A DNA stretch of 64,000 bases from Pleurotus ostreatus/Saccharomyces cerevisiae fusant (Eukaryota > Opisthokonta), in assembly GCA_024196135.1 (NCBI GenBank), contig JAMQCK010000036.1, forward strand, positions 1 to 64,000, given 5' to 3'. The notes beneath the pieces are model-generated. The model was not told where the DNA came from. It made no database searches and was given only the letters and a program-made list of their open reading frames with translations. Below, one piece after another: positions 35,914-47,477 of this stretch (its first letter is position 1; every line of letters starts with the position of its first letter). The translations under genes and the position numbers were made by a program.

Positions 35914-37370
35914 ATGGCTTCCTCCTCCCGCGCGCTCAACGCGATCCTCCCGCAAATCGCGACCGCGCCCTACGAGGCGCACCAAAAAGCGCGCACCTTT
36001 GCCGCGCGCTACGTGAAGTCGAACCAGCTCGACACCGCCATCGATGTGCTCTTCCAGTCCGCGCGCGAGCTGCTGAAGACCGGCCAGCCGGGGTCGGGCG
36101 TGGACCTCGCGGGGTTTATGCTGGAGGTTTATGAGACGAAGGGGGAGAAGGTGACGGATGAGAGTAGAGGTGAGTGGATGGTGGGGCGGAGAGGGGGAGT
36201 CTTGAGGGAATGAGAGAGAATGCTAACGCAACGCGTCGTATAGGAAGAGTGACGCAGCTGATTGCGCTGACTGGGTCGGAAGGGACCTGGAGAAAGTCGT
36301 TGATTGACAAGGCGGTTGCGTGCGTGGCCTGTCCCTCCAGCATGATCCCTCACTGACCAGCATATATGCCCGCAGGTGGTCAGCCAAGCACGGCGCGTAC
36401 CCCGGTGGCGATCCCGATCTACATCACTACGTAGGCTCCCTGCTCGTCAAAGGTGCGATGGACGCGTTCACCTTTGTGTCTCCGTCTGACATCTCCCACC
36501 AGAGGGCGCCTACGACGTTGCCGAGCACCACCTTCTCGCAGCTGGCCTGCGCGATAGCGCGCGCCTGCTTGCCGAGTCGTTCATCCGCTGGATGGAGGCT
36601 GGAGGCGAAGCAGGGAACTACGCGCTTAAGGGCACTCTACCGTGCGTCCCATTCGTCCTCCACAATCATCTCACTCGTCCTCCGCGACGCGCATTCACCT
36701 TGCCTTACTCCTTCCTCGTCCTTCCAAACCCTTCCTTTGTCTATAACCCGCCATCTCTCACTCTTCGCTTCTCCGGCCCAAACATTTCACTCACCCTTCT
36801 CTCACAGCTACCTCGTCAACGGCAACATCCTCGCCGCCCGCACCTTCATCACCACCTTCGTCGCCCAACTCCCCCAATCCGAGCTCGTATCCGCGCCACC
36901 GCTGCAGGCGGGGGACTCAGTCCAACTAGTCCAGGCCAAGGACGGTGTCGTGAACTTCTGCCAGGCCGCCGTCCTGGCGTGCCAGCGCGCGAATGGGGAC
37001 CGCAACAAGGTGATGCGCGAGAGCTGGGTGCGGCTGTGTGGGACGTACCAGAGCCGCGGGGGTGCGTTGGCGCAGCCGGAGGTTAGGAGGGTGAGTGGGG
37101 TGGTTTGTTTTACGGTTCAGGGCTAGGCTGCGGCATGCTCTGTTGTGTCTGCTTTGAGAAAAAGACCGCAAAGCTGATCGGCGTAAACAGATCCTCAACG
37201 AAATCGGCGGCCTCTACTTCTCGCTGCCCCCACCCAGGAGTCAGGGCGGAAACCCGATGGCCGACATGATGTCGTCGCTGTTTGGCGGCGGGGCACCGCA
37301 GGCGCAGCCCGCGAGGAGACAGCTGGCGCCTGCGCTGCCGCCGGCGGCGATAACGCAGGAGTTGGATTAG
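35914..37370 (+). CDS. GET4: Get4, tail-anchored protein insertion factor
   Basis: This is a cytosolic alpha-helical repeat protein of the Get4-Get5 complex, which passes tail-anchored membrane proteins to Get3 for insertion at the ER. Family features are YEAHQKARTFAARYVKSNQL, AIDVLFQSARELLKTGQPGS, GVDLAGFMLEVYETKGEKV, RKSLIDKAVAWSAKHGAYPG across an intron, GDPDLHHYVGSLL, GAYDVAEHHLL and SFIRWMEAGG across introns, and the YLVNGNILAARTFI helix. The tail is Gly/Ala/Pro-rich (MADMMSSLFGGGAPQAQPA) and ends ITQELD. Seven exons are predicted with the stop at 37368-37370. The start context is good. Family identification is firm. Confidence 0.9.
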
Positions 37371-37573
37371 GTGATGGATGGGTTCGCTGGCAGTACGCTC
37401 GGTGATAACTGACTGGTCTGGAAGTGCATGATACGATGGACCATTTTACTTTTGTGTGGTGAATAACGTACAGGAGCGTGGTATACAGTTCTGTGGACTA
37501 CTAAAGTGTTGTAGGAATGGAAAAGTGCATATGTTTTCTTGGGCCAACGTCACAAAACAACTAGCTCCGCAGA

Positions 37574-38132
37574 CTATAACGGAGGCTTGACGATCCCTGT
37601 GCTGATTTTGTAGTACACGATCGATGCGTCTGTTGCTGTGATCGCGAGGTATATCTCTGGCGGGTTCCCCAGCTGCGGGAAAGCATTTTGTAGCCTTGCC
37701 ACAAATTGTACCGTCATGAGAAAATTCACGACGAAGTGCGCGAGGCTTACCATGCGAAGGAGATAGTGTCAGAGAGCGAGCACGGCACGACATGCATTTG
37801 CCTGTCCTGTGAAGCGAGGATGAGGTGACGCACCATACAGCGGAATGACGGACGAACCGTGGTGTCACGTCCGCGAATGGCCCCGCGAGAACACGCCTCC
37901 AAATCAAGGACCTCTACGTCCTTCCATTTCTGACCTTTGGCTAAATTAGCATGAAGAAATTTAGTCAAATCTCCTTCGTACTGTATAGGATATCATTGTA
38001 CGCCTGGAAGAGGCTGTCCGCAAACCGAGGGTACTTGCTAATGTACGCAGCGATAGCAGGGTACTAAAAAGGCATGTGAATAGACGGACGGACGCAGCTA
38101 CCCGATGGACTTACGGATGGGTGGGTCTCCAT
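37574..38132 (-). CDS. SEN15: tRNA-splicing endonuclease subunit Sen15-like
   Basis: This is a small non-catalytic subunit of the tRNA intron endonuclease. The gene is split into five very short exons in different frames. The predicted protein starts METHPS, joins after an intron to YPAIAAYISKYPRFADSLFQ and AYNDILY, then SQKWKDVEVLDLEACSRGAI across a second intron, then DRQMHVVPCSLSDTISFAWL. It ends with NPPEIYLAITATDASIVYYK and ISTGIVKPPL, stop at 37574-37576. The VVPCSLSDTISFAW and YLAIT..DSSIVYYKI pattern is the Sen15 fold signature. The start could lie further upstream, since AVSAQTA precedes the Met in frame. It converges with GET4 at 204 bases. Confidence 0.8.
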
Positions 38133-38582
38133 GGCAGTCTGGGCGCTTACCGCGGCGAGGCGGGTCAGCGGGCGATCGCGTAAAGGCGAAGATGAAAGAG
38201 GAAGTTGAACTTGCGATCGTCACACGGTGACAACTGGAATGCGGATCCCCACGTGATTGTACGGCTTCGGCTCCCGGGATTAGGCAGCTTTTTATGCTTT
38301 TGAGCGCGCCGTGCAGTTCTCCTCCTCCCCCCACGGTCGACACATACTACGCCCCGAGCAGAGCGCTTTTTTCGCCGCCGCTGCAGCCTCTGCGAGATTA
38401 TCGTCCGCGAGCCGCGTGCCGTGGCAATTGCCGAACCCCAGGATCTCACGCCGCGCAGTCGGCTGACCTCCTGAGCAACACGTAAAAGCTGTAGCGACAA
38501 CCAGAGCTCCTCGGTCGCCAACGCCCACTAACGGTTCCTCACCAGCCGTCGCCACTCTTTTCCTCGACCGTGAAGTTGCAGG
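38133..38582. other. Divergent intergenic region SEN15-LCB2
   Basis: 450 bases between two divergent starts. Open frames at 38165-38555 on the minus strand are basic and show no family likeness; the region most likely holds both promoters. Confidence 0.45.
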
Positions 38583-40739
38583 ATGCCCTCGGGATCGCCA
38601 CTACCTTCTCCGATGGCCTTCGTTCGCTCCTCCACATCCTCCAAGTCTCTCTTCAGGAAGAAGAGCGCGCAGTCCCTCCCCTCATCAGCGGCGAGCTTGT
38701 TGTCGGCCGTCTCGCAGGCCGACGCACAAGCACGCGCCGCGGGGAGGCCAGCAAGCACGACCAGCACGGTCCCCGCGCTCACCATGTCCTCAGGAGCGTC
38801 GTTCTCGTCTACGGGAACGGCTATGGATGTCGACGACAACGAAGACGGCCTGGCGTACCCGATCCGCTCCCCTCCCACTTCGGAGCAGGTGTTCACGACC
38901 GCTCACACTGAGTTCGGTCACTGCGCCAACGAGGAGTACCGCACCGCATCCGCTCACGATGAGTCCGTGCACGGTGTCCCCGAGATGGATCCCCCCTACT
39001 TCATCCTCATGACCACCTACATCTCGTACCTCCTGCTCATCGTCCTTGGTCATGTCCGCGACTTCTTCGGAAAGCGTTTCTACCCCAAGTCCTACGAACA
39101 CCTCGTACCCGTCAACGTGAGTCTGACGCGACGCGACGCGCCCATGTCTCAGACATTGACGATTCCACGCAGGGCTACGCGCCGCTCACGTCGGACTTCG
39201 ACTCGTTCTACACGCGCCGCCTGAAGACGCGTTTGCTCGAATGCTTCACCCAGCCGGTCACCGGCGTCGCTGGACGCACGATCAAGTTCATCGACCGCTA
39301 CTCCACCGACTGGAATGAGACCATGATTCACCCCGGCACGACTACCCGCACGCTCAACATTTCCTCCTACAACTACCTTGGCTTTGCTCAGTCACTTGGT
39401 GGCTGCGCTGACGCCGTCGAGGAGTCCCTCCGTCGGTACGGCATTGCTTCCTGCGGTACGCGCATGGAGGGCGGCTCCAGCGAATTGCACAACCAGGCGG
39501 AGGCTCTCGTTGCCCGCTTCGTGGGTATGGAAGACTCAGTCCTCTCTTCAATGGGCTTCGCGACGAACTCTGGCCTGATTCCGGCGCTCGTCGGCAAGGG
39601 CTGCCTGGTCATTTCGGACGAACTCAATCACGCATCCATCCGCTTCGGTGTCCGCATCAGCGGCGCCCACGTTCGCATGTTCAAGCACAACGACATGAAC
39701 GCCCTGGAGAAGCTCCTTCGTGAGGTTATCAGCCAGGGTCACCCGAAGACGCATCGCCCGTGGAAGAAGATTCTGGTCATCGTCGAGGGTCTGTACAGTA
39801 TGGAGGGCGACATGGTCAAGCTCCCAACTCTGATTGAGCTCAAGAAGCGCTACAAGGTTGGTGTCCTTCGTGCTCACTACACGGTCTTTGGCTTACGCCT
39901 CCCCCTAGTTCAACCTTTTCGTTGATGAGGCTCACTCCGTCGGTGCTCTTGGTCCTCATGGCCGTGGTGTCTGCGACTACTTCAACATCAACCCCCGCGA
40001 AGTCGACATCCTGATGGGCACGTTCACGAAGTCTTTCGGCGCTGCTGGTGGCTACATCGCCGCCAACAAGCCTATCATCGACAGCATCCGCCAGCACGGC
40101 CACCTGGGCACGTACGCCGAGTCCGTCGCGCCGCCCGTCCTGATGCAGGTCATTGCCAGCATGGCCAGCATCATGGGCGTTGCACCTCCCGTCCACAGCC
40201 CCTCCCCTTCGCGCGGCACCGTCGCCAAGATCCCCCAGGACGATGGCTACCAGCACCCCGGCCCCATTTCCCCTGCCATCCTCCCGTCGTGGCTCTCCCT
40301 CCCGCCCGCGCTCGCCTCGGGCGTTGAGGGCCAGGACCGCATCCGCCGCCTCGCCTTCAACTCGCGCTACCTGACCGTCGGCCTTCACCTGCTCGGCTTC
40401 ATCACGTACGGGCACCCGTTCTCGCCCGTCGTGCCGCTCCTGCTCTTCCACCCCGGCAAGATGCTGCTCTTCCACCGCATGATGCTGTCGCGGAAGACGC
40501 CGATCTGCACCGTCGTCGTCGCGTACCCGGCCACGGACCTCGTCACCTCGCGCGTGCGCTTCTGCGTGAGCGCGGCGCACACGAAGGAGGACATCGACAC
40601 CGTGCTCGTCGCGTGCGATGAGATTGGCGATTGGCTGAGCTTGAAGCAGGGGATTCCGAAGTCGGAGCGGTTGCCGGTGAAGGAGATCATGGAGCGCGCG
40701 ACGGAGTTGGTGAATGAGTACAGGTTCGATGAACACTAG
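38583..40739 (+). CDS. LCB2: Serine palmitoyltransferase subunit 2 (Lcb2)
   Basis: This is the catalytic PLP subunit of the ER enzyme that condenses serine with palmitoyl-CoA, the first step of sphingolipid synthesis. The N-terminus is Ser-rich, followed by one membrane segment (PPYFILMTTYISYLLLIVLG). The catalytic part has NISSYNYLGFA, GTRMEGGSSELHNQAEALVA, ISDELNHASIRFGVRISGA, the PLP-Asp region FVDEAHSVGALGPHGRGVC, and GTFTKSFGAAGGYIA, whose Lys should bind PLP. Two introns are predicted (about 39117-39172 and 39857-39908). An insert of about 60 residues rich in Pro/Ser (VHSPSPSRGTVAKIPQDDGY) follows QVIASMASIMG. The stop is at 40737-40739. Family identification is firm. Confidence 0.94.
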
Positions 40740-41014
40740 GTGCTCTTTCGAGGGCTAGAAAGTGCTCTATCGTTGAAGACTGGGTGCACTGTCCAATGTG
40801 CTTGTAGGGTTGTAGGGCCTGGTCAGGCGCGGGGCGCTGGCTTGCGAATCATAGATCTTACTCTAAGAAAGAGGTGTCGTCGAGATGCTTCGTTCGTATA
40901 TACCCTCGCGATTAATTGCCAACAACTACCGTGCACGACTTGTGCATGGCCCACAAACATGTTCATCTGACGAGAGGGAATGTACGACGAGTGTCTGACT
41001 GGATGGGCATTGGT

Positions 41015-42448
41015 TCATGGTATACTGTACGCTAACCAAGCCTCGCTTGCCTCGCCCATCCATGCGCTCACGTATCGTGCCATGGCGGTCTTAACCGCCC
41101 ATCCTATCAAGATCACCACCGTGGTCACGAAAGGGTTCGCATCCAAGATCACTATTCGCCCAAGTCAATCAGCATGCACTATCTCTCCGTGCCAGATTGC
41201 AAACAAAGAAGCACCTCTCAACCCAAATCCAGCAGACATTCCACCTAGCACATTGCGCACGACCCATTCCCTATCGATCCTGTCGTCGTCCAAGAGGTGG
41301 AATACCTGCCGTGCTGTGTCGCTCGAGCGGAGGACTTCGGGGAGGCCTATGGCGTAGTCGGATGCGGGGCCGGCGGGTGAGGGTTTCCAGATTGTGAGCA
41401 TGAAGAGGAGGAAGAGTTTCGTAAGGGAGGAGTAGAAGAGAGTGAGGGGTACGAGGGAACATCTGTGTCGAGCAGAGTGAGTCAGTAGTTGGGTTGGTGA
41501 GGGAAAAGATGCGTCTCACCGGAACTCCTGGCGTACGTCGGATGGGGCTCGTTGGCGGAAGGCGTCGTATGCCTTCAGTGCTCGCACGGCGATATAGCAC
41601 GACAGTGTCACACCGAGGTGGAAGGCGACGGTTTCTGCATGATGGCTCATAAGTTAAGCTCGCATGTAGGGGTATAATAACGGGTAGTTTACCAGCTGCA
41701 CACCCCAGGAAAGCCCGCGTCAGCGAGCGGATATTTTCCTGGGTCCAAGGAGACTCGTCATACGGCTGACCGGGGTCTGTATCAGCTGGTCAGTGATGCT
41801 ATCCTGGCAGACGGTGGCATAGACACACTTAGATGGCACCATCGAATGACTGCAAACAAAGCCATCAGTTTTAAGACCCGTGACGAGTGCACCAGGCTTA
41901 CAAGCATCAGCAGCAACGAGCGGCAAGCCCAGGCGTGCAACAAATTCCCATCTCCTCTATACATCGACATCAGCGCCACAAGAGATGGAACAGGACTTGA
42001 ATCCTACCTTCTCCCTTTCAGCATCGCGCAGAGCCTCTGAACTCGTGTCTGCTTGGGCTAGTGCCTTCGTGCCATTCCCCTCGCTCACTGCCGCTGCCGC
42101 AAAGCTATCCCTCTCTGTTTTCTCCTCCGGACTTCTGGCAGTTTTGCCCGTTTCCCGTCGTGGTTCGGTCCCTCTGTTGTACAGCAAATGTCTGAATACG
42201 CCGCGTTTGAGCAGGATGAGGTCCAGCACAAGCGCTAGCGTGTCATGCTCGACGTATGGGTCTGCGAAGGAGTGGCAGTGAGTCTGGGAGGAACGTGTCA
42301 GTGCGTTCGCAAGGTCTGCAAGGTGAAGGTTGTATGACAAGAATATCGGGATTGAACTCACGCATTCCTCGAGACGGAGATTATACGCAGACTCGTAAAC
42401 CGTGTATAGGAATGGCACGGCAGCCGTGCACGTCGTGCAAATGGGCAT
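41015..42448 (-). CDS. ARV1: Arv1-like sterol/lipid homeostasis protein
   Basis: This is an ER membrane protein with an N-terminal zinc-binding Arv1 homology domain, implicated in sterol and sphingolipid distribution and GPI synthesis. The gene is in short exons over several frames. It starts MPICTTCTAAVPFLYTVYES, continues AYNLRLEEC, and splices to THCHSFADPYVEHDTLALVL, giving the Cys-x2-Cys pairs of the family. Next comes LILLKRGVFRHLLYNRG. A middle insert rich in Glu/Lys/Ala is followed by helices GVTLSCYIAVRAL, VPLTLFYSSLTKLFLLFML and VTTVVILIGWAVKTAMA. It ends EAWLAYSIP, stop at 41015-41017. The middle exons between 41700 and 42010 are the least certain. Family identification is firm from both ends. 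Confidence 0.85.
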
Positions 42449-42747
42449 GACTAGGCAAGCTGAGAAAATACCAGCGCAATCTCGCAGCTTGACAGTAAGA
42501 ATACTGCAACGAGGAAGGGAGCAGGGAGTGAGCAAAGTAATGAACGCGGGAGGCAAGTTGGACTTCGGGCTGATCCGACTGAACTTTGTCCACGTGGTTC
42601 AGCTTTATGGCCAACAGGGACTTGGCGTCGACTCCGACGATGGAATGTACAGGATGAAGCACTTGGCATTCAGTACACACAAGTAAGGTAAGACAAGAAA
42701 TTACAGGGCTGCAAGGTAGTATACAGATCAGTCGTCAACCGAATCAC

Positions 42748-45700
42748 CTATGGCATAGGCGGCTTGAACTTCTTGTTCTGGTACCCGCTCCCCGAAGCAG
42801 TCGCGCTCATCCCCAGACGGCGCTTGACACCATTTACAGGAGGTGCCATGCCTACGGCAGGTGCGCCTGGCGCGCCCGAGCCTACCGCAACGCCGACGGG
42901 ATGAGGCATCGTAGGCGTCGCCCCGTGCGGGTTAACAGACGAATATGGTGCTACGCCTTGAGGTACCGGCGTACGCGTCGCGGTCGCAGGATACGGTGCG
43001 TACACTGGCTGAGGGGCAGATGAGGTGTAGTACGAGGAGTATGCTGGCTTGGCGGGGGCTGGGTACGGTTGCGGTGGCAAAGGGTTGAGCGTTCGCGCGG
43101 AGGAGATGGTTGGTGCTGGAGATGAACCCGTCTCCGCCTTCAGGACGCTCGCGGAGGAGACGAAGGTTGGTGGCGGGTCTAGCGAACAATCAGACAGGCA
43201 TTGGAAAGTGAGAAGTCGAGGGCTCACCTTGCGACGAGGGCCCTGATGCTGAGGACTGCGAACCTGACGGGGCCACGTTCTCACTACCGCCGTAGAAGCT
43301 GCCATTTCTCGTCGTACGACGGCTGCACGAGCAGGTCAGCCCCGAGACCACACCATGCCGCCTTCAACCACTCACAACTCAGCCACCCGCCGCTCAACCT
43401 CAGCCTCATCCGGTGGTCGCCTGTCAAGGACCTTTGCCAACACGCGCCTATCCTCCGCGTCGAACTCGGGCGCTTTGATTGTGAAGATGGTCTACGACAT
43501 ACTCAGCATCGGCGCCGATATCGCTTGTCAGAGTAGGCTTACCTTATTCTTCTTCGTCACAGCGGCCAAGAAGGGCGAGACCTCCTTTGTCTTCTGCTCG
43601 CCGTTGACCTTTCGCTTGGCGGCATGCGTAAGGTATAAAAGACCCTGCGCTCGCGTGCATGCGACGTAGAGTAGTCGTCTGTTAAAGGTGAGTAATACGA
43701 AGAAAGGAAGCACGCATCGACCTTACCTCTCCTCCGCGTGGTCTTCAGTCCTGTAGAAAGGGAAGATCCCTTGCTCGACTGGAAGGTATACATGTTAGTA
43801 GGAGGGCTCGCCAGGAAGCATGGAGTACCTACCTGAAGGAACCATGACCACGGGCCATTCCAATCCTTTAGCAGCATGACATGTCGATATTGTCACTTTC
43901 TATTTGAGCGTCAGCCTTCATTCGCACAACGACAAGCTAATGCTCACATTCTTGTCGTCCACCTGCTCCTTGTCCCCCTCCGACGACAACATCGACGCTT
44001 GGAGGAACTTGCGCAAAGGTGTAGTATCGCTGTATAGCCATACGCGTCAGTGAAATTGGATCACGAGTAATCACTGAACGACTCACGCATCCCCCTCATC
44101 GACCACAACCACATCCTCCTCCGTCGCAAAGTTGATCAGCTCCTTCACGTTCTCCCACCGCGTGTCCGCGTCCTGCTGCGTGCGCTTCAGGTGCTCCTCG
44201 TACTGCGTCAGGTCCACGAGCTTGCGAATGAGGTCGGCGGGGAGGGCGCCCTAGGGATTGGCGTCAGCGACTCAGCGAGAATAAAGTGATGGAGGGGCTC
44301 GATGGACAAGCCAGTGCGCTGGTCGAACGAGCCAGTATGCTGGTCGAGCAAGCCAACATGCTGACTGGACCGTCCAGCATCCCGACAACGCGCACTAGTC
44401 CAGTGCCGGTGAGACAGACGCACATTATTCGCATCCTCCCTCAACTCGCGCATATGCCCCACAAACCGCTTGAGCTTCGTCTTGATCGCCGGCTTGATAT
44501 CCGGCGTTCTCCCGTCGCAGATCTTCTCCACCAGCTCGAGCGCGGAGAGCTTGGACTTCTCGGCGCGGGCGGCGATTTCGGCGAGGGTCTGGGATGAGGC
44601 GTTAGCGTTATGAACATACGACCGATAATATACAGCGCCCCATGAGACATGCGCCAGCCACTCGTCCCTCACCTTATCGCCAATCCCCCTCGACGGTACG
44701 TTGACCGCGCGCGCGAAAGCGGGGAAGAAGTGCGGGTTGTCGATGAGCTGGAGGTATGCGAGGAGGTCTTTGATCTAGGGAGAGATTCGTTAGTGTACTG
44801 GTATCTACAAAGATGAAAGAGAGGCCGAGAGCCAGAGCCACAAACCTCCAACCGCTCGAAGAACTTATGCCCAGCAAGTACCCGACTCGGTATGCCCTCC
44901 TTCTGCAACGCAGCTTCGATGGGACGCGAGAGGGCGTTGAAGCGGACTGCAGAGTAGCGTCAGTATCGTAGCACCATCATCAAAGAGCGTCAGTAACACC
45001 ACTGGACACATTCTCCTTCGACAAGTCTGCATCGTCTACAGGCAAGGATAAAAGATGTATGCAACTCACGCAAAACCACGAAATCACACCACCTCACCAC
45101 ACCGCCCATATTCGCCACAACGCGCTTGATTTCAGTGGCGATGAACGCCGCCTCGGCCTGCTCGGACGAAAAGGCGCGCAGGACGGGGACCTTGCCGTTC
45201 GGGTGGGAGGAGCGAAGGGATTTTTGGATGCGGTCTTTGTCTGGGGAGGGTTAGTGGGTTGGGGGTAAGGAGGTGATGAGGGGGCAAGGGGGTGAGGAGG
45301 GCGAGGAGGGAAGGAAGGAGGAGGGAGGAAGCAGGGGGAGGAGGGCCACTCACCTTCGTTGACGATGGCGAGGCTGGATGCGAGGATGTGACCGGTGGAG
45401 CGGTAGTTTTGCTCGAGGAAGATTTGTTCGGTGAGGACGAAATCTGAGGTTGGAATGAGGTCGTGGATAAGGAAGTTTTTGGGATGGTCACGTACCTTTC
45501 CTCATCTTGGCCAAGTTCCCGACTTCAGCAGCGCGCCACCCGTAGACTGAGAGTATGGTCAGACGGGAAGCCAAGCGAACGTCGCACGGGCAGGTACGCA
45601 CTCGATTGGTCAGGGTCACCGACGATGGTGACACAACGGTTGACAGCGATAGCTCGCATGAGTTCGTATTGGGTAGTGTTGGTGTCTTGACTGTCCCCAA

Positions 45701-46522
45701 AGTCAGCCTAAGCGTCATCCAACCAACCGACCCCACTCACAACTCGTCCACCAATATATGCTTGCACCACTGCACGGTCTCCCTATGCTCCCTAAACAGC
45801 TTCACGCCAAACACTAGCAAGTCGTCAAAGTCCATGCTGTTGTGTTGCCGCAGCGACGCCTCGTAGTCCGAGTACACCTGCGTCACGACTCGCTCGATCT
45901 CGCTGGCGGGGTCCTCCGACGAGGTGTTCTGTTGCCGGCGGAAGAGATCGTCGGAGGTGAGGCCCTTCGCCTTCGCGTTGGAGATGCTGGCGAGGACGGT
46001 GGCGTCCTTAAGGGTGTTGTCCTTGAGGTCGGCCTTGTAGCGGGAGAGGTGGTTGGAGATGATCTTCTTTCTGAATTCGTCATGAGATAGGATAGGAGGA
46101 AGGATAATGGACCACGCACGCCTCGTCAATGTCACAAATAGTGAAGTTGTTGTCCACCCCGATCTTGCTGCCGTGTCTCCGCAGGAACTGGGCGCACAGC
46201 GCGTGAAAGGTGCCCATCCTGATCTGCGAGGTCTGCTCGGGCCCCAAGAGCTTGGTGAGCCGTTCGCGCATCTCGTTCGCGGCCTTGTTGGTGAATGTCA
46301 CGGCGCATATCGCGTATGGGGGAATCTTGTGGTGGAGGATGAGGTACGCGATGCGCGACGTGAGGACCTAGACCCATGTCAGATACTAATACATATGCAT
46401 TGAGTATTGTCGTGCACCTTCGTCTTCCCAGACCCAGGTCCCGCCAGGATCTGAAGGGGTATGGCGGGGTCATGATGTACGGCTTTCGACTGCGCTTCGT
46501 TTAGCGCTTGCAAGAACTCCAT
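42748..46522 (-). CDS. SRS2: Srs2/UvrD-type superfamily 1A DNA helicase
   Basis: This is a 3'-5' DNA helicase that acts in recombination control and repair, with yeast Srs2 removing Rad51 from DNA. Motifs in order are LNEAQSKAV (Q motif), Walker A ILAGPGSGKT near 46430, VTFTNKAANEMRERL (Ia), SMDFDDLLVF, the motif II region ILVDELQDTNTTQYEL across an intron, VGDPDQSIYGWRAAE (III), FLEQNYRST (IV), STCHAAKGLEWPVVMVP (V), and ERRLLYVACTRAQGLLYLTHA (VI). The C-terminal tail from about 43300 is Pro/Ser/Tyr-rich and ends KKFKPPMP, a likely disordered protein-interaction region. More than ten short introns are predicted. A minisatellite lies in the intron near 44.3 kb. The start is ATG 46520-46522. 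Confidence 0.9.
44290..44395. repeat. Short tandem repeat in helicase intron
   Basis: About four imperfect copies of a ~24-base unit built on GCTGGTCGA.C.AGCCA lie between the helicase exons ending before 44250 and starting at about 44425. It makes this intron roughly three times longer than its neighbours. Confidence 0.6.
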
Positions 46523-47332
46523 GGTGTCTACCAGGCGAAAGGTGTTCTGAAAGGATAGAAAATCTGGTAGTTTTCGGCACCAGGCCAGCCTCCTGCAAGC
46601 GATTGGGGAGGGATGACGGTCGTACGCGATGAACTCGATCGGCGCATGCCGACCGCTGCTGCCGCAGCATTGCACGTGATCGCGATTCTGTATCACGCTT
46701 TTCGCACGGTTCGCGTTTACAGTAGACCCAAATGGGGATTTCGTGCATTGTTCTGTCCCACCATCAACGGTGTGCGACCAGCATGCATTCAGCAGGCTCT
46801 ATCTCTCTTGTTGTATAAGCTTCTCATGAATTATCAACGACGGGCTCAAGACGTGCAGAACGGAAGGCGTCTTGTATATTGACCCACCTGGACCCACTTC
46901 CCTGACACTACGGATTGCGACAGTCGACTCGTGTTTGAACGCGCAAGACAAGGCTCAAGCCGATCAACAATTGATCTTGGCATGACCAGGCGGCGGCCGG
47001 GTTGCATTGCCCGTTGCCAGAAGATGCACACGCGGCGACGATCCAATTCAGACAATCCCGTCTTCCTTACAGGGAAAGTTCGCGTCGTCGACGGTCGAAG
47101 ACGGCAATCCTTCCGTAAGAATCCCTCCGAGACTCCCACTATTCATCTGAAATAGGCAGCGTCTCTGTTTAACTTCCCGAGTACAGCCCACCTCCGCAGC
47201 CGTTCGGTGAGCCCGTGTCGAAAACAAGGGTGTGTCGTTCCTGACGAGGGTCGTTAGGTCAGCGACTGCCAACCGGTTCAGGGTTTCCAAATGAATGATG
47301 GGGACTGCAGGGATCCCTCCCGCTCCCGGTAA
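46523..47332. other. Intergenic, no gene seen
   Basis: This is the divergent promoter region between the helicase and the second rhodopsin-type gene. Short open frames on both strands have no family likeness. Confidence 0.45.
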
Positions 47333-47464
47333 CTCGCGTCTGGGCTGCATCATGCACACCCACTTGCGACTGGCATATAGCCCGACGGTGATCTCTGGCC
47401 ACTTTACTACGGCCCGCCGTACCCTCTTTCTTTCCCTCTTATCGCTCGGACGCTGAGCGTCGGG
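47333..47464 (+). promoter_or_regulatory. Promoter blocks shared with paralog at 16.4 kb
   Basis: Counterparts of the two blocks at 16371-16395 and 16506-16527 occur here at 47333-47356 and 47443-47464, in the same order ahead of the ATG at 47478. Confidence 0.6.
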
Positions 47465-47477
47465 TTCGTGCGCTGCA

